Source: JBFWVJ01 sp050246795 (GTDB taxonomy: Bacteria > Patescibacteriota > Gracilibacteria > JAUYGZ01). Taken from it: a stretch of DNA of 64,000 bases. The stretch covers positions 1-64,000 of the forward strand of contig JBFWVJ010000007.1 in assembly GCA_050246795.1 (NCBI GenBank), given 5' to 3'. Under the pieces are notes generated by a model that was not told the DNA's origin, made no database searches, and saw only the letters and a program-made list of their open reading frames with translations. Shown piece after piece: positions 19,586 to 28,291 of the stretch. The position numbers and the translations under genes were made by a program. Within the stretch, counting starts at the first letter, position 1; each line of letters begins with the position of its first letter.

Positions 19586-19894
19586 TCAACCGATTTTTGT
19601 GATTTCCACTTCCGTATATGGCTGTCGGTGTCCGTATGTTCTTTTATAGTTCTTCTTCGCTTTCATTTTAAACACTCGGATCTTGTCAGCTTTTCCTTGT
19701 TCTTTGACCTTTCCTTCCACCTTATTGGACAAAAATGGCATACCTACTTCGACTTCCTTGCCATCTTTGCTGACCAAAAGCACTTTTTCAAACACATGGG
19801 TTTTTCCGACTTCAGCATCGAGTTTTTCGATTCTGATGACATCTCCTTCCTTTACGAGGTATTGTTTCGCACCAGTTAAAATGACAGCAAACAT
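19586..19894 (-). CDS. rplU: 50S ribosomal protein bL21, 102 aa
   Basis: Whole-length bL21: MFAVILTGAKQYLVKEGDVIRIEKL at the start and the basic RNA-binding end KMKAKKNYKRTYGHRQPYTEVEITKI. In most bacteria rpmA (bL27) follows at once; here a terminator follows, so rplU is a single-gene unit and bL27 must lie elsewhere. Confidence 0.97.
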   Translation of the reverse strand: MFAVILTGAKQYLVKEGDVIRIEKLDAEVGKTHVFEKVLLVSKDGKEVEVGMPFLSNKVEGKVKEQGKADKIRVFKMKAKKNYKRTYGHRQPYTEVEITKIG

Positions 19895-19972
19895 GAGAAA
19901 AAAGCAAAATTCCTAAAAAGCCTGGAAAATATAACGATAACAAAGGCTTTTTGCAAGCAAAAAAAACAAACC

Positions 19973-20776
19973 CTACCCCAGCAGTTTCTCCCAAAATCGC
20001 CGAGGTGAATCCTTATCCGGCGTGATCAACGCCGTTTCCATGTACTGGATTCTCAGATTGTCCTGGTAGGTCCCCAGTAAATAGGGGAGGAGGTAATAAT
20101 CCAATCCCTGCTGCTGGCAAAAACTCTGGATATTGACCACTTGCTCGATGTTGTCTCCTTGCACGATGGCATCGATACGCTGCTTCTCCACCGTCTCTTC
20201 CAGAATGTTTAACTTTCCCAAGACAGGCACGCCTTCGATCTCTTTTTGACTCGTCCCATAGCCATCCAAGATCGCCACGGGTAAATAAGGTGAACGGTTT
20301 TGCTTCAAAGTGCTGATGAGTGACTTCACGCCTCGGTTCGATCCAATGATGAGCAAACGAGTGATGCCATACCCTTTTCCGATCAGATGTCTTTCCATCC
20401 CCAGCATCAGCAAGTGAAAAAGCGCCATCACTGCACTTCCAAACCCAAACATGTACACCAGCAGCAACCGCGAGAAGAGCTCTTTTTCGGTAAAATAAAA
20501 GATTAAGCCAAAAGCTGCCGTACCCGTAACACCTGAAACCACCACCTTCAAAAAATGAATGAAACGATTAAAACGCACATTCGGGGAATATCCTCGGAAA
20601 ATGATGAGGGAAATGATCCACGCCGCCGCGGCGATCAGGCTGGCGTTAAAATAGGGCCCAAATGGAAAATCGCTGGAGAAAATAAACCCCACCCGCATAA
20701 AATAGGCCAACACGAAGGCTCCTAGCAGCAGCAAATAGTCTAAAAAGATCGTGAGATAGCGGAGTTTGAGGATCAT
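19973..20776 (-). CDS. Membrane protein like the N-terminal half of undecaprenyl-phosphate sugar transferases, 267 aa
   Basis: Four to five N-terminal membrane helices (residues 8-28, 40-62, 72-95, 105-130) lead to a Rossmann-like CoA_binding_3 domain (RLLIIGSNRGVKSLI, then YLPVAILDGYG, EGVPVLGKL, RIDAIVQGD). This is the front half of WcaJ/WbaP-type polyprenyl glycosyl-1-phosphate transferases. The catalytic sugar-transferase domain that normally follows is missing: the protein ends at RRFWEKLLG. It may be a regulatory stand-alone version or a truncated gene. Confidence 0.75.
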   Translation of the reverse strand: MILKLRYLTIFLDYLLLLGAFVLAYFMRVGFIFSSDFPFGPYFNASLIAAAAWIISLIIFRGYSPNVRFNRFIHFLKVVVSGVTGTAAFGLIFYFTEKELFSRLLLVYMFGFGSAVMALFHLLMLGMERHLIGKGYGITRLLIIGSNRGVKSLISTLKQNRSPYLPVAILDGYGTSQKEIEGVPVLGKLNILEETVEKQRIDAIVQGDNIEQVVNIQSFCQQQGLDYYLLPYLLGTYQDNLRIQYMETALITPDKDSPRRFWEKLLG

Positions 20777-20895
20777 AAATCGTAAATTCAGAATGAGTCT
20801 ACCAGCCTCTTGTTTTCATTTCGACCGAAGTTGGCGGGATTGGGACGGGACGGAATGGAAAAGCATTTTAACAAATGGCATATTATAAACATTTA

Positions 20896-20904
20896 TGGTA
20901 TAAT
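20896..20904 (+). promoter_or_regulatory. Extended -10 promoter of the sortase gene
   Basis: TGGTATAAT, 22 bases before ATG 20927; the same core occurs before 16685 and 50079. Confidence 0.6.
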
Positions 20905-20926
20905 GAAATGAAATTCTCATGCTTTC

Positions 20927-21706
20927 ATGTCCTACGAATTGCATCAAAAACGGCGGAAAATTCATCAAAGAGTCGTCACTCGTATGGCGGAACTGGTGGC
21001 AAGTATGACGGCTTTTGTCCTGATTTTTTCCACGCTCATGCTGCTGTCCAATTGGCCGGCCTATAGCCGCATCATCCAGGACTGGATCGATCCGCAGGCA
21101 ATGGCCCAAAAGGGGGTGGCGAGTATCATTGCTCTCGAAGAGGAGAAATCGGAGGTGCTTCAAGAGCAGGTGGATTCACTTCGTCCGAGCTTCGAACAGT
21201 CGAGCAGTCAAAACCCCTTTAGACTCGCTTCAATGGGCGAGCTGTATCCCGAAGAAATGCGCTTGGAAGTCCCGAAAGTGTTCGAAGGGACGGTTCCCGT
21301 CAAGACAGTGGATATTCAAGACTTCGACTTCAAAGACCTCTATACCTCAGAAAACAAAATCCAGGAAGTCCTGCGGGAAGGCGTAGTGCACTATCCCTAC
21401 ACGGCCAATCCCGACCAATACGGGAACGTTTTCCTCACTGGTCATTCATCCTATTACCCCTGGGACAAAGGCCGCTACAAAGACATCTTCGCCCTGCTCC
21501 ACAAATTGGAAATCGGCGATGAGTACTCGATCTATTATAAAGGAGAGAAATACACCTATCGCGTGAAGGAGAAATTCGAGGTAAAACCGGATGACGTGTC
21601 GGTGCTCGAGCAACCCACTGATCAAAAAATCTCCACCTTGATGACCTGTACCCCCGTGGGGACGGTATTGAGGAGGTTGATCGTGAAAGCGGAGTTGGTG
21701 GAATAA
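20927..21706 (+). CDS. Sortase, 259 aa
   Basis: A membrane-anchored transpeptidase that links surface proteins to the envelope or to each other. One N-terminal helix (residues 25-45, VASMTAFVLIFSTLMLLSNW), a helical linker, then the sortase beta barrel with catalytic His in FLTGHSSYYPWDKG, the TLxTC motif in STLMTCTPVGT and the Arg in LRRLIVKAEL. The subclass cannot be fixed by eye. No LPxTG-type substrate is seen near it. It converges on gap, with a shared palindromic terminator between. Confidence 0.92.
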   Translation: MSYELHQKRRKIHQRVVTRMAELVASMTAFVLIFSTLMLLSNWPAYSRIIQDWIDPQAMAQKGVASIIALEEEKSEVLQEQVDSLRPSFEQSSSQNPFRLASMGELYPEEMRLEVPKVFEGTVPVKTVDIQDFDFKDLYTSENKIQEVLREGVVHYPYTANPDQYGNVFLTGHSSYYPWDKGRYKDIFALLHKLEIGDEYSIYYKGEKYTYRVKEKFEVKPDDVSVLEQPTDQKISTLMTCTPVGTVLRRLIVKAELVE

Positions 21707-21750
21707 AAAAATCGGTAGGGACAGGTCGCGACCTATCCCTACCGATTTTT
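21705..21750. terminator. Two-way palindromic terminator between sortase and gap
   Basis: AAAAAATCGGTAGGGACAGG and its near-perfect mirror form a long stem with A and T runs at the ends, so it can stop transcripts from both sides. The GTAGGG-GGTCGCGACC core is shared with the palindrome at 59072-59109. Confidence 0.85.
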
Positions 21751-21757
21751 AACATAA

Positions 21758-22768
21758 TTACATCTTCATCCCCATATACACCACCAAATCTAACAAACGT
21801 CGCGAATATCCCCATTCATTGTCATACCAGGCCAGCACCTTCACCATATTTCCCTCGATGACCATGGTCGAAAGCGCATCAATGATGGAAGAATGGGTAT
21901 TTCCTTTAAAATCAGAAGAAACGAGTGGTTCGTCACAAACATCCAGTATGCCTTTCATACGCCCGGCTGCGGCTTCTCGGAAAGCAGCATTCACTTCTTC
22001 AGCGGTTACCTGCTGCTTGAGCTCCACAACGAAATCAGTGACAGAGACAACAGCTGTTGGCACTCGAAGGGCGAGACCGGTTAGTTTTCCTTTGAGTTCT
22101 GGAATGACCAGCGTCACTGTCTCAGCGGCACCAGTCGTAGTAGGAATAATAGAGAGTGCGGCAGCGCGTGCTCGCCTCCAGTCCTTATGATGGGCGTCTA
22201 GGGTTGATTGATCATTCGTGTAAGAGTGCACGGTTGTCATAAGGCCTCGGGTAATTCCAAAAACATCGTTCAGCACTTTCGCCACCGGTGCCAGAGAATT
22301 TGTGGTGCAGCTGGCGTTTGAAATAACATCGTCCTTTTCCGGGTCATAGAGCTCTTCGTTAATCCCCATCGCTATCGTCGCATCGATGTCACCTTTCGCC
22401 GGAGCAGACATGATCACCTTTTTCGCCCCCGCCTCCAAATGCCAGGCAGCTTTTTCTCGGGTCGTAAAGACACCGGTCGATTCAATAACAACGTCGATGT
22501 CGAGTGCCTTCCATGGGAGGTTTTTTGGATCTAGTTCGGCAAAAACTTGTATCTCTTGTCCGTCGATCAAAAGTTTTTTTTCGCCATGTTTCACATCGTG
22601 CGGGAAAATCCCATATACCGAATCATATTTCAAAAGATGGCCATGAATATCGGGGTCACCGGGATTATTAATCGCGACTACTTCCACATCAGGAGATTCA
22701 AACGCCTGCCGGAAAAAAACCCTTCCGATGCGGCCAAATCCATTGATAGCGATTCGTGTTTTTCTCAT
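21758..22768 (-). CDS. gap: Glyceraldehyde-3-phosphate dehydrogenase, 336 aa
   Basis: Oxidises glyceraldehyde-3-phosphate to 1,3-bisphosphoglycerate with NAD(P). The Rossmann start RIAINGFGRIGRVFFRQAF, the catalytic cysteine in SNASCTTNSLAPVAKVL and the VPTAVVSVTD and WYDNEWGYSRRL segments are all present. ATG 22768 (MRKTRIAING) matches the family; the longer frame would cover a palindromic repeat. The rest of lower glycolysis is not in the window. Confidence 0.97.
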   Translation of the reverse strand: MRKTRIAINGFGRIGRVFFRQAFESPDVEVVAINNPGDPDIHGHLLKYDSVYGIFPHDVKHGEKKLLIDGQEIQVFAELDPKNLPWKALDIDVVIESTGVFTTREKAAWHLEAGAKKVIMSAPAKGDIDATIAMGINEELYDPEKDDVISNASCTTNSLAPVAKVLNDVFGITRGLMTTVHSYTNDQSTLDAHHKDWRRARAAALSIIPTTTGAAETVTLVIPELKGKLTGLALRVPTAVVSVTDFVVELKQQVTAEEVNAAFREAAAGRMKGILDVCDEPLVSSDFKGNTHSSIIDALSTMVIEGNMVKVLAWYDNEWGYSRRLLDLVVYMGMKM

Positions 22769-22855
22769 AAGAATGAAGGTTAATCGTAGTTCGGCATCAC
22801 AATATAGTTGCAAGGAGAAAGTTGCAAGTTGCTGAATGTTCGCCGGAATTTTACT

Positions 22856-22946
22856 TTCCATTCCGACCGAAACTGGTTGGCGCAGGAGGTGGGTGAAGTG
22901 GAGGAATCCCTTGGCAAGGGAAGGGTGAGGAATTCGGTCGGAATGG
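22856..22946. repeat. Palindromic element, CCATTCCGACCGAA family
   Basis: Arms TTCCATTCCGACCGAA (22856-22871) and TTCGGTCGGAATGG (22933-22946) flank about 60 bases with inner GAGGAAT repeats. It fills the gap between dnaE and gap and shares arms with 12093-12134. Confidence 0.7.
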
Positions 22947-22975
22947 GAAAAGGAAGTAAGCAATGAAGCTAAGTC

Positions 22976-25900
22976 CTAAGACCTCAAATACGGCTTCATC
23001 TCTTTTTTTAATGGAGCCCCTTCTTCGACAAACAACCCCGTTGGGACATCCTGCCTCCTTCCTTCGACTAACAAGTTCAAGGTCACCGGCTTATTCCCGG
23101 GATGTTTTTCTAAGATGGTTTTGATCACCTTCAAATCACTCACTCCCACCTTGTCGCTCAGGGGAAATAAGAGCCCATCCACTTGATGAGGTTCTTGTTC
23201 AACTGCTGAGTCATCGTTGGATTCCTGGGACGAAGCCGTTTCTTCTTCGGTATAACGATGTTCTTTCGGATCATACAAACCTTGATCCATCGCGTTTTCG
23301 CGCATGGATTTGATACTCGACTTCGTCACCGACCGCGCCACGAATTGAAGTTCGCCTCCTCGGTAATCCACCTTTCCTTTTACCATGATGAAATTCGAAT
23401 GATCCGTGAAAAAATCTGTGTCCTTGATCGAATCATACACTCGAGGGAACACCACCACGTTGATCTTTCCCGTGAGGTCTTCCAGCTCGAAAATCACCAT
23501 GACGTCTCCTCGCTTCGTCGTAATCTTCCGAAAATCATTCACGATCCCGCCGATGGTCAGTTCTCGTTCCGCCATCGATGCTTTTAAGGTGCCAATCAAG
23601 GTCACCTTGCGCTTCATATACTGCCGCAGGCCTCGAAGGGGATGGTCGGAGACATAAATACCAAGGGCTTCTTTTTCCCACTGCAGGCGTTGAAACCAAC
23701 TCGCCACTTCTGCCTTGTTCAGTTCAAAGGGATGGTCTTCTCCTCGCTCGCTGAGCATGCCAAAGAGATCCGTTTGATCATCATTTTGGCCTTTTCCATG
23801 ATTCTTGGCGTACCCGGTAATGATATCAATCGAGTGCATCAGAGCATTGCGTTCGCCAAAGTCATCCAAGGCCCCGCTCATGACCAATGCTTCAAAGGAC
23901 TTTTTGTTCACACACTTCGCGGGAATGCGATGAATCAAATCAGCCAAATCCTTGAACGGCGTTTTCTTGCGGGCGAGGAGGATTTGTTCGATCGTATCTT
24001 TCCCCAGATTCTTGATCGCGGAAAGTCCGTAGCGGATCGTACTTTCGTTGATCACTGTAAACCCTTCATAGGACTGATTGATATCCGGTGGCAAGATCTG
24101 AATGCCCATGAGTTCACATTCACTGATATCGATGATGATCCGGTCGGTATTTTCTTGATCAGCGGTCAGCAAAGCGGCCATAAATTCCGCCGGGAAATGG
24201 GCTTTCAGGTAGGCCGTTTGATAAGAAATCATCGCATAACAAGCCGCGTGAGACTTGTTAAATCCATAATTCGCGAAGGGTTCGATGACCTTATCAAAGA
24301 TATCCGTGGCCAACTGCTCTTTATATCCCTGATCTCTCCCTCCTTGGATAAATTTCTCGCGCTGTGCCATGAGCTCGGAAGCGATTTTTTTCCCAATCGC
24401 CCTTCTTAAAAGATCCGCTTCCCCCAAAGAGAAGCCCGCGAATTTCTGGGCGATCTGCAAAATTTGTTCCTGATAGACCGCGATTCCGTAGGTTTTCTCG
24501 AGGATGGGTTTCAGATCGTCATGCACATACTTCACCTCGCGGGTCCCATGCTTTCCGCCGATATAGTCGGGGATAAACTGCATCGGTCCGGGTCGATAGA
24601 GGGCACCCATGGCGATGATGTCTTCAAAGGAGGAGGGTTTCAGTTCTTTTAAGTACCGTTTCATACCGGCACTTTCCAATTGGAAGACGCCAGTCGTCTT
24701 AGCCTCCGAAAGCAGCTGATAGGTTTTTTCATCCTCCATGGGCAGCTCGTCCAGTTTTACTTCTTTGCCATGACGTTTTTTGATAATCGAATTCGCTTTT
24801 TTCAAAATGGAGAGATTGCGCAGGCCCAGGAAGTCCATCTTGAGCAGTCCTAAATCTTCCAGAGGCTTCATCGAGAACTGGGTAATGATGGTTTCATCAT
24901 CCCCGGGAGCCTTTTGCAGCGGGCAATATTGAGTCAGTTCATCTTTGGAAATAATCACCGCACAGGCGTGGACCCCGGTTTGCCGAACCGTTCCCTCCAG
25001 TTTCAAGGCGGTGTCATAGATGCGGTGGAACTGTTCGTTGTTTTCGTACTCCTGCTTCAGTTCTGGTTCGCTTTCCAAAGCTTCCTCCAACTTTGTCCCG
25101 GGCCGGGCGGGAATGAGCTTGGTGAGCTGATTCATCTCCTGGAAAGGGATCCCAAACACTCGGCCCACATCTTTTACCGCCGCTTTTGCCGCAAGGGTTC
25201 CAAACGTGATGACCTGCGCCACCTTTTCCCGACCGTACTTTTGCGTCACGTATTCCAAGATTTCATCGCGGCGTTCATCTTCGAAATCAATATCAATATC
25301 GGGCATGCTCACACGGGCGGGATTCAAGAACCGTTCAAACAGCAGATCGTACTTGAGCGGATCCAAATCCGTAATCTTCAACGCATACGCGATAATCGCT
25401 CCAGCTGCAGATCCACGTCCGGGTCCCACCATGATCCCTTTCTCCTTGGCATGGTGAATAAAGTCCCACACGATCAGGAAGTACTCGTCAAATCCCATTT
25501 CATTGATGGTTTTGAGCTCGAAGTTCATCCGTTCGACAATCCTTCGATCCGTTTCATCCAGTTCTTCCAATGTATTCTCAATAACCACCTGGGGTTCGGC
25601 TTTGATCCCATATCGATCCACCACTCCCTTTGAAACCAATTCTCGAAGGTACACCGACGCAGGTTCCTCTTGAGGCGTTGGGAAGTGAGGGATCAAGTTC
25701 ACTCCAAATTCAAAATCCACCTTGCAGCGTTGGGCAATTTCCATGGTGTTGGAAACAGCTTCGGGATGTTTCGCAAAAGCCGTCGCCATCTGTTCCGCTG
25801 ATTTCAGAGAAAAATCATCCGTGTATTTCCAGCGATTGGTATCATTGATGTTGCGATTGTCCTTGATGCACAGCAACACATCTTGCGCTTCCGCCTCATC

Positions 25901-26536
25901 AAGGCTGGGATAGTGGACGTCATTGGTGGCGACGAGAGGAGCCTTGCATTCTTGCGCGAGTTTCACCAGCAGTTCATTTACGATCACTTGGCTTTCGATT
26001 TTCGGGTGGTCTTCCAGTTCGACGAACACATTTTCCATGCCGTACATCTTCTGCAGACGCTTCAAGTTGGCCTTGGCTTCTTCCTGCTGTCCCGCGAGGA
26101 GGTGATGGGAAATCAGCCCGCGCAGATCGGAGGTCAGACAGATGAGTCCTTCCGCATACTCTTCCATCAGTTCCCAGTCGATCCTCGGGCGGAAGTAAAA
26201 CCCTTCCAAATTCGAACGGGTCACCAGTTGGATCAAGTTCTCATATCCCTTTTTATTTTCTGCAAGCAAGATCAGATTATGCGCTTTGTTATCAATCTTC
26301 GGTCGACGGTCAGTTCGCTTATCGATCGCCATATAAAACTCCACGCCCAGCACCGGATGAATGTCTGCCTTCTTCGCTGCTTTATAAAATTCGATCACCC
26401 CATACATATTCCCGTGATCAGTGATGCCGAGAGACGTCTGCCCCAGTTCCTTCGCCTTCTTCACGTACAAATCAGGACTGCCGAGGCCTTCCAGGACGGA
26501 ATAGTGGGTGTGGAGGTGGAGGTGGGTAAATTCCAT
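22976..26536 (-). CDS. dnaE: DNA polymerase III alpha subunit, 1186 aa
   Basis: The replicative polymerase. The PHP domain starts at once (FTHLHLHTHYSVLEG, GITDHGNMYG), the catalytic acidic residues lie in MPDIDIDFEDERRDEIL, and the palm/finger parts (GPGRGSAAGAIIAYAL, YQEQILQIAQKFAGFSLG) are intact. An HhH region and an OB fold (LTIGGIVNDFRKITTKRGDVM) follow. The PHP histidines are kept, so a metal-dependent proofreading activity is possible. ATG 26536 fits the family; the longer frame covers a repeat. No other replisome gene lies nearby. Confidence 0.97.
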   Translation of the reverse strand: MEFTHLHLHTHYSVLEGLGSPDLYVKKAKELGQTSLGITDHGNMYGVIEFYKAAKKADIHPVLGVEFYMAIDKRTDRRPKIDNKAHNLILLAENKKGYENLIQLVTRSNLEGFYFRPRIDWELMEEYAEGLICLTSDLRGLISHHLLAGQQEEAKANLKRLQKMYGMENVFVELEDHPKIESQVIVNELLVKLAQECKAPLVATNDVHYPSLDEAEAQDVLLCIKDNRNINDTNRWKYTDDFSLKSAEQMATAFAKHPEAVSNTMEIAQRCKVDFEFGVNLIPHFPTPQEEPASVYLRELVSKGVVDRYGIKAEPQVVIENTLEELDETDRRIVERMNFELKTINEMGFDEYFLIVWDFIHHAKEKGIMVGPGRGSAAGAIIAYALKITDLDPLKYDLLFERFLNPARVSMPDIDIDFEDERRDEILEYVTQKYGREKVAQVITFGTLAAKAAVKDVGRVFGIPFQEMNQLTKLIPARPGTKLEEALESEPELKQEYENNEQFHRIYDTALKLEGTVRQTGVHACAVIISKDELTQYCPLQKAPGDDETIITQFSMKPLEDLGLLKMDFLGLRNLSILKKANSIIKKRHGKEVKLDELPMEDEKTYQLLSEAKTTGVFQLESAGMKRYLKELKPSSFEDIIAMGALYRPGPMQFIPDYIGGKHGTREVKYVHDDLKPILEKTYGIAVYQEQILQIAQKFAGFSLGEADLLRRAIGKKIASELMAQREKFIQGGRDQGYKEQLATDIFDKVIEPFANYGFNKSHAACYAMISYQTAYLKAHFPAEFMAALLTADQENTDRIIIDISECELMGIQILPPDINQSYEGFTVINESTIRYGLSAIKNLGKDTIEQILLARKKTPFKDLADLIHRIPAKCVNKKSFEALVMSGALDDFGERNALMHSIDIITGYAKNHGKGQNDDQTDLFGMLSERGEDHPFELNKAEVASWFQRLQWEKEALGIYVSDHPLRGLRQYMKRKVTLIGTLKASMAERELTIGGIVNDFRKITTKRGDVMVIFELEDLTGKINVVVFPRVYDSIKDTDFFTDHSNFIMVKGKVDYRGGELQFVARSVTKSSIKSMRENAMDQGLYDPKEHRYTEEETASSQESNDDSAVEQEPHQVDGLLFPLSDKVGVSDLKVIKTILEKHPGNKPVTLNLLVEGRRQDVPTGLFVEEGAPLKKEMKPYLRS

Positions 26537-26567
26537 AGTTGAGACTATTGGGACGATAGAGAACAAT

Positions 26568-26620
26568 GGGACGATTGTGATGGAATTCATTCTCAATCGT
26601 CTCCTGTTTCCCAATCGTCT
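26568..26620. repeat. Intergenic repeat, CAATCGTCTC family, copy 2
   Basis: Begins GGGACGATTG and contains CAATCGTCTCCT and CCCAATCGTCT in the same order as at 5125-5178. It sits between the HIT gene and dnaE. Confidence 0.7.
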
Positions 26621-26628
26621 TTTATTTC

Positions 26629-26943
26629 TTAATCAGATAACAAATGCAAATGCACATGATCAATTTCCTGCCCACCTTTTCGCCCTACATGGAACTTCAA
26701 TTGATACCCTTCCAGTCCGAGGTCTTGGGCGATCTTCTTTGCGTCCCAGATCAGATGGCCCATCAAAGATTGATCTCCTTCTTCCATGGTCATCACCGAA
26801 TCGATGTGTTTTCGCGGGACGATTAAAATGTGGTGCTTCGCCTTGGGATTGATATCCTTAAATCCCACTGCCTGAGACCCTTCGTAGACCATGGTGGAGG
26901 GGATATCTTTGTTGATGATTTTGCAAAAAAGGCAGTCGTTCAT
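26629..26943 (-). CDS. HIT family nucleotide hydrolase, 104 aa
   Basis: A HINT-type nucleotide phosphoramidase or hydrolase. The N-terminal CLFCKII zinc pair, the ILIVPRKHI strand and the catalytic histidine triad in IDHVHLHLL are intact. Substrates are typically AMP conjugates. Its -10 (TACGAT) lies about 25 bases before the ATG. Confidence 0.92.
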   Translation of the reverse strand: MNDCLFCKIINKDIPSTMVYEGSQAVGFKDINPKAKHHILIVPRKHIDSVMTMEEGDQSLMGHLIWDAKKIAQDLGLEGYQLKFHVGRKGGQEIDHVHLHLLSD

Positions 26944-27026
26944 GAGGCGGGTTAATCATCTTCATCGTAGCATTTTTTTAAGGAAAAAGAAGGTGGTAAA
27001 CACCTCTGGAACGCTGTGCGGTGTTA

Positions 27027-27164
27027 CCCCCTTACCCCTTAAAAGGGGAGAGCCTTTCTTACGAAAGGCACAAGATGAAAAATGAAGCTCTGCTTCCTAT
27101 TCTTCTTTCTGAGCCGGTGTGGTGCAATTCTCCCCTTGTAAGGGGTCTGGGGTTGGAGGTGGGG
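27027..27164. repeat. Intergenic inverted element with CCCCTTAAAAGGGG stems
   Basis: CCCCTTAAAAGGGG (27035-27048) and CCCCTTGTAAGGGG (27132-27145) are each short palindromes; flanking CCCCCTTACC and GGGTTGGAGGTGGGG can close an outer arm. Similar CCCCCTTAAAAGGGGG occurs inside the element at 17732-17875. No gene is seen in this 229-base gap. Confidence 0.5.
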
Positions 27165-27172
27165 CGAAGAAA

Positions 27173-27586
27173 TTATGCCGCCCTCAGCGCCTCTCTTACG
27201 CCTTCTTTCGTCGTTTGCTGAAGCGCCAAGAACTGATCCTGAAGTTCTTTATGGTCGCTCTTTTCGATGTATGCCCGTGTGGTTGGCTGCTCGACCAGCT
27301 TCATCTTGATCATCCCTTCCGTTGGATTGCTTCCTTCCAGCTTCGCGACGGCACGAACATTTTTTTCATCCCGTTCCAATGCCTTCTTCACGGTCTCCTT
27401 CGACGCCCCTTCGGGAGCTTCCTGGGCCGTTTCAGGAGTTTGCTGGGAAGCTTCGACCTGTTGGGAAAGCTCCGCCAATTCTTGATGAGACTTGGCCTCG
27501 GTCTTTTGAGCAGGTTCAGCAGTTTCATAGCTCCCTTCGGGAACTTCGGCAAACCAACAGAATCGCTTTGGTAAGAAAAGACTCAT
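27173..27586 (-). CDS. Unknown Gln/Glu-rich helical protein, 137 aa
   Basis: Not recognised. Residues 25-75 are low in complexity (Ala, Glu, Gln, Thr) and probably disordered or coiled coil; the rest is helical and charged. The start forms a TAATG overlap with the stop of the gene before it, so the two are translationally coupled. It is the last of three small genes behind purA. Confidence 0.6.
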   Translation of the reverse strand: MSLFLPKRFCWFAEVPEGSYETAEPAQKTEAKSHQELAELSQQVEASQQTPETAQEAPEGASKETVKKALERDEKNVRAVAKLEGSNPTEGMIKMKLVEQPTTRAYIEKSDHKELQDQFLALQQTTKEGVREALRAA

Positions 27587-27894
27587 TATTGAACAGAGTT
27601 AGCAAAATGTTCGCCCATAATCTTCGAAACCTGGTCGCGAACCGGCTTCACCAATTCGTCATAGAGTTCCTCAGCTTGGTTTTCTTTCAAAAAACCTCTC
27701 AGTTCCTGCTGGAATTGTTCGCTGGCCTTCAAAGCTGCTTGTTCGAACGATTCAGAATGTTCTCCCGAAGCTGCCTTCAGCTCAGAAAGCTGGCGCTCAT
27801 GGCGTTCCACCATGCCTTTTGCTTCTTTGCGCACATCATCCTTTTCGAGCTTTTTTTTCGGTTCATCGGCGGAGCGGAGGACTTCGTTGATCAT
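27586..27894 (-). CDS. Unknown helical protein, 102 aa
   Basis: Not recognised. Almost entirely charged helix (KKKLEKDDVRKEAKGMVERHERQLSELKAA), which suggests a coiled coil. No cysteines or membrane segment. It is tightly packed between two other small helical genes: three bases after one and overlapping the next. Confidence 0.65.
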   Translation of the reverse strand: MINEVLRSADEPKKKLEKDDVRKEAKGMVERHERQLSELKAASGEHSESFEQAALKASEQFQQELRGFLKENQAEELYDELVKPVRDQVSKIMGEHFANSVQ

Positions 27895-27897
27895 AGG

Positions 27898-28251
27898 TTA
27901 GAATGAAGTTTGTAAAAGTTCTTCTTTGCGTTTTTCTTCTGCGGATTTTTCACCTTCTTCCACATCATGGTAGATGCGATTCACATGGTTTTGAGAGAAC
28001 CGCTCGAATTCGGGGAAAAGCTCGGGATTCTTCGCAAAAAAATCTCCCAACATGGCTTCCTTTTGCTGAGATTCATTCAAAAACACCTGGTGCAATTGGT
28101 TCAACTGCGCTTCAGATAAGGTCGGAAGTTTCTTGATTAAATCGCCCTTTTCTTCAAAATTCAGGCTAATGGACAAGAGCACCTGCTGGCGCACTTGGCC
28201 TTCCAAATCAGCTCGATTTACTGGCGCCGGATTTTGATTCGGTGAGGGCAT
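27898..28251 (-). CDS. Unknown helical protein, 117 aa
   Basis: Not recognised. Proline-rich start (MPSPNQNPAPVNRADLEG), then amphipathic helices and a charged end. ATG 28251 is chosen because the longer frame overlaps the end of purA. First of three small genes whose order (purA, then three helical proteins) suggests one transcript. Confidence 0.65.
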   Translation of the reverse strand: MPSPNQNPAPVNRADLEGQVRQQVLLSISLNFEEKGDLIKKLPTLSEAQLNQLHQVFLNESQQKEAMLGDFFAKNPELFPEFERFSQNHVNRIYHDVEEGEKSAEEKRKEELLQTSF

Positions 28252-28291
28252 TTTGTGATTACTAAATCTCTTTAGTATAGCACAAAAAGCA

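Noticed and set aside
23642..26542. Several long plus-strand frames (255, 239 and 219 codons)
   Set aside because: All are antisense to dnaE and lack recognisable domains.
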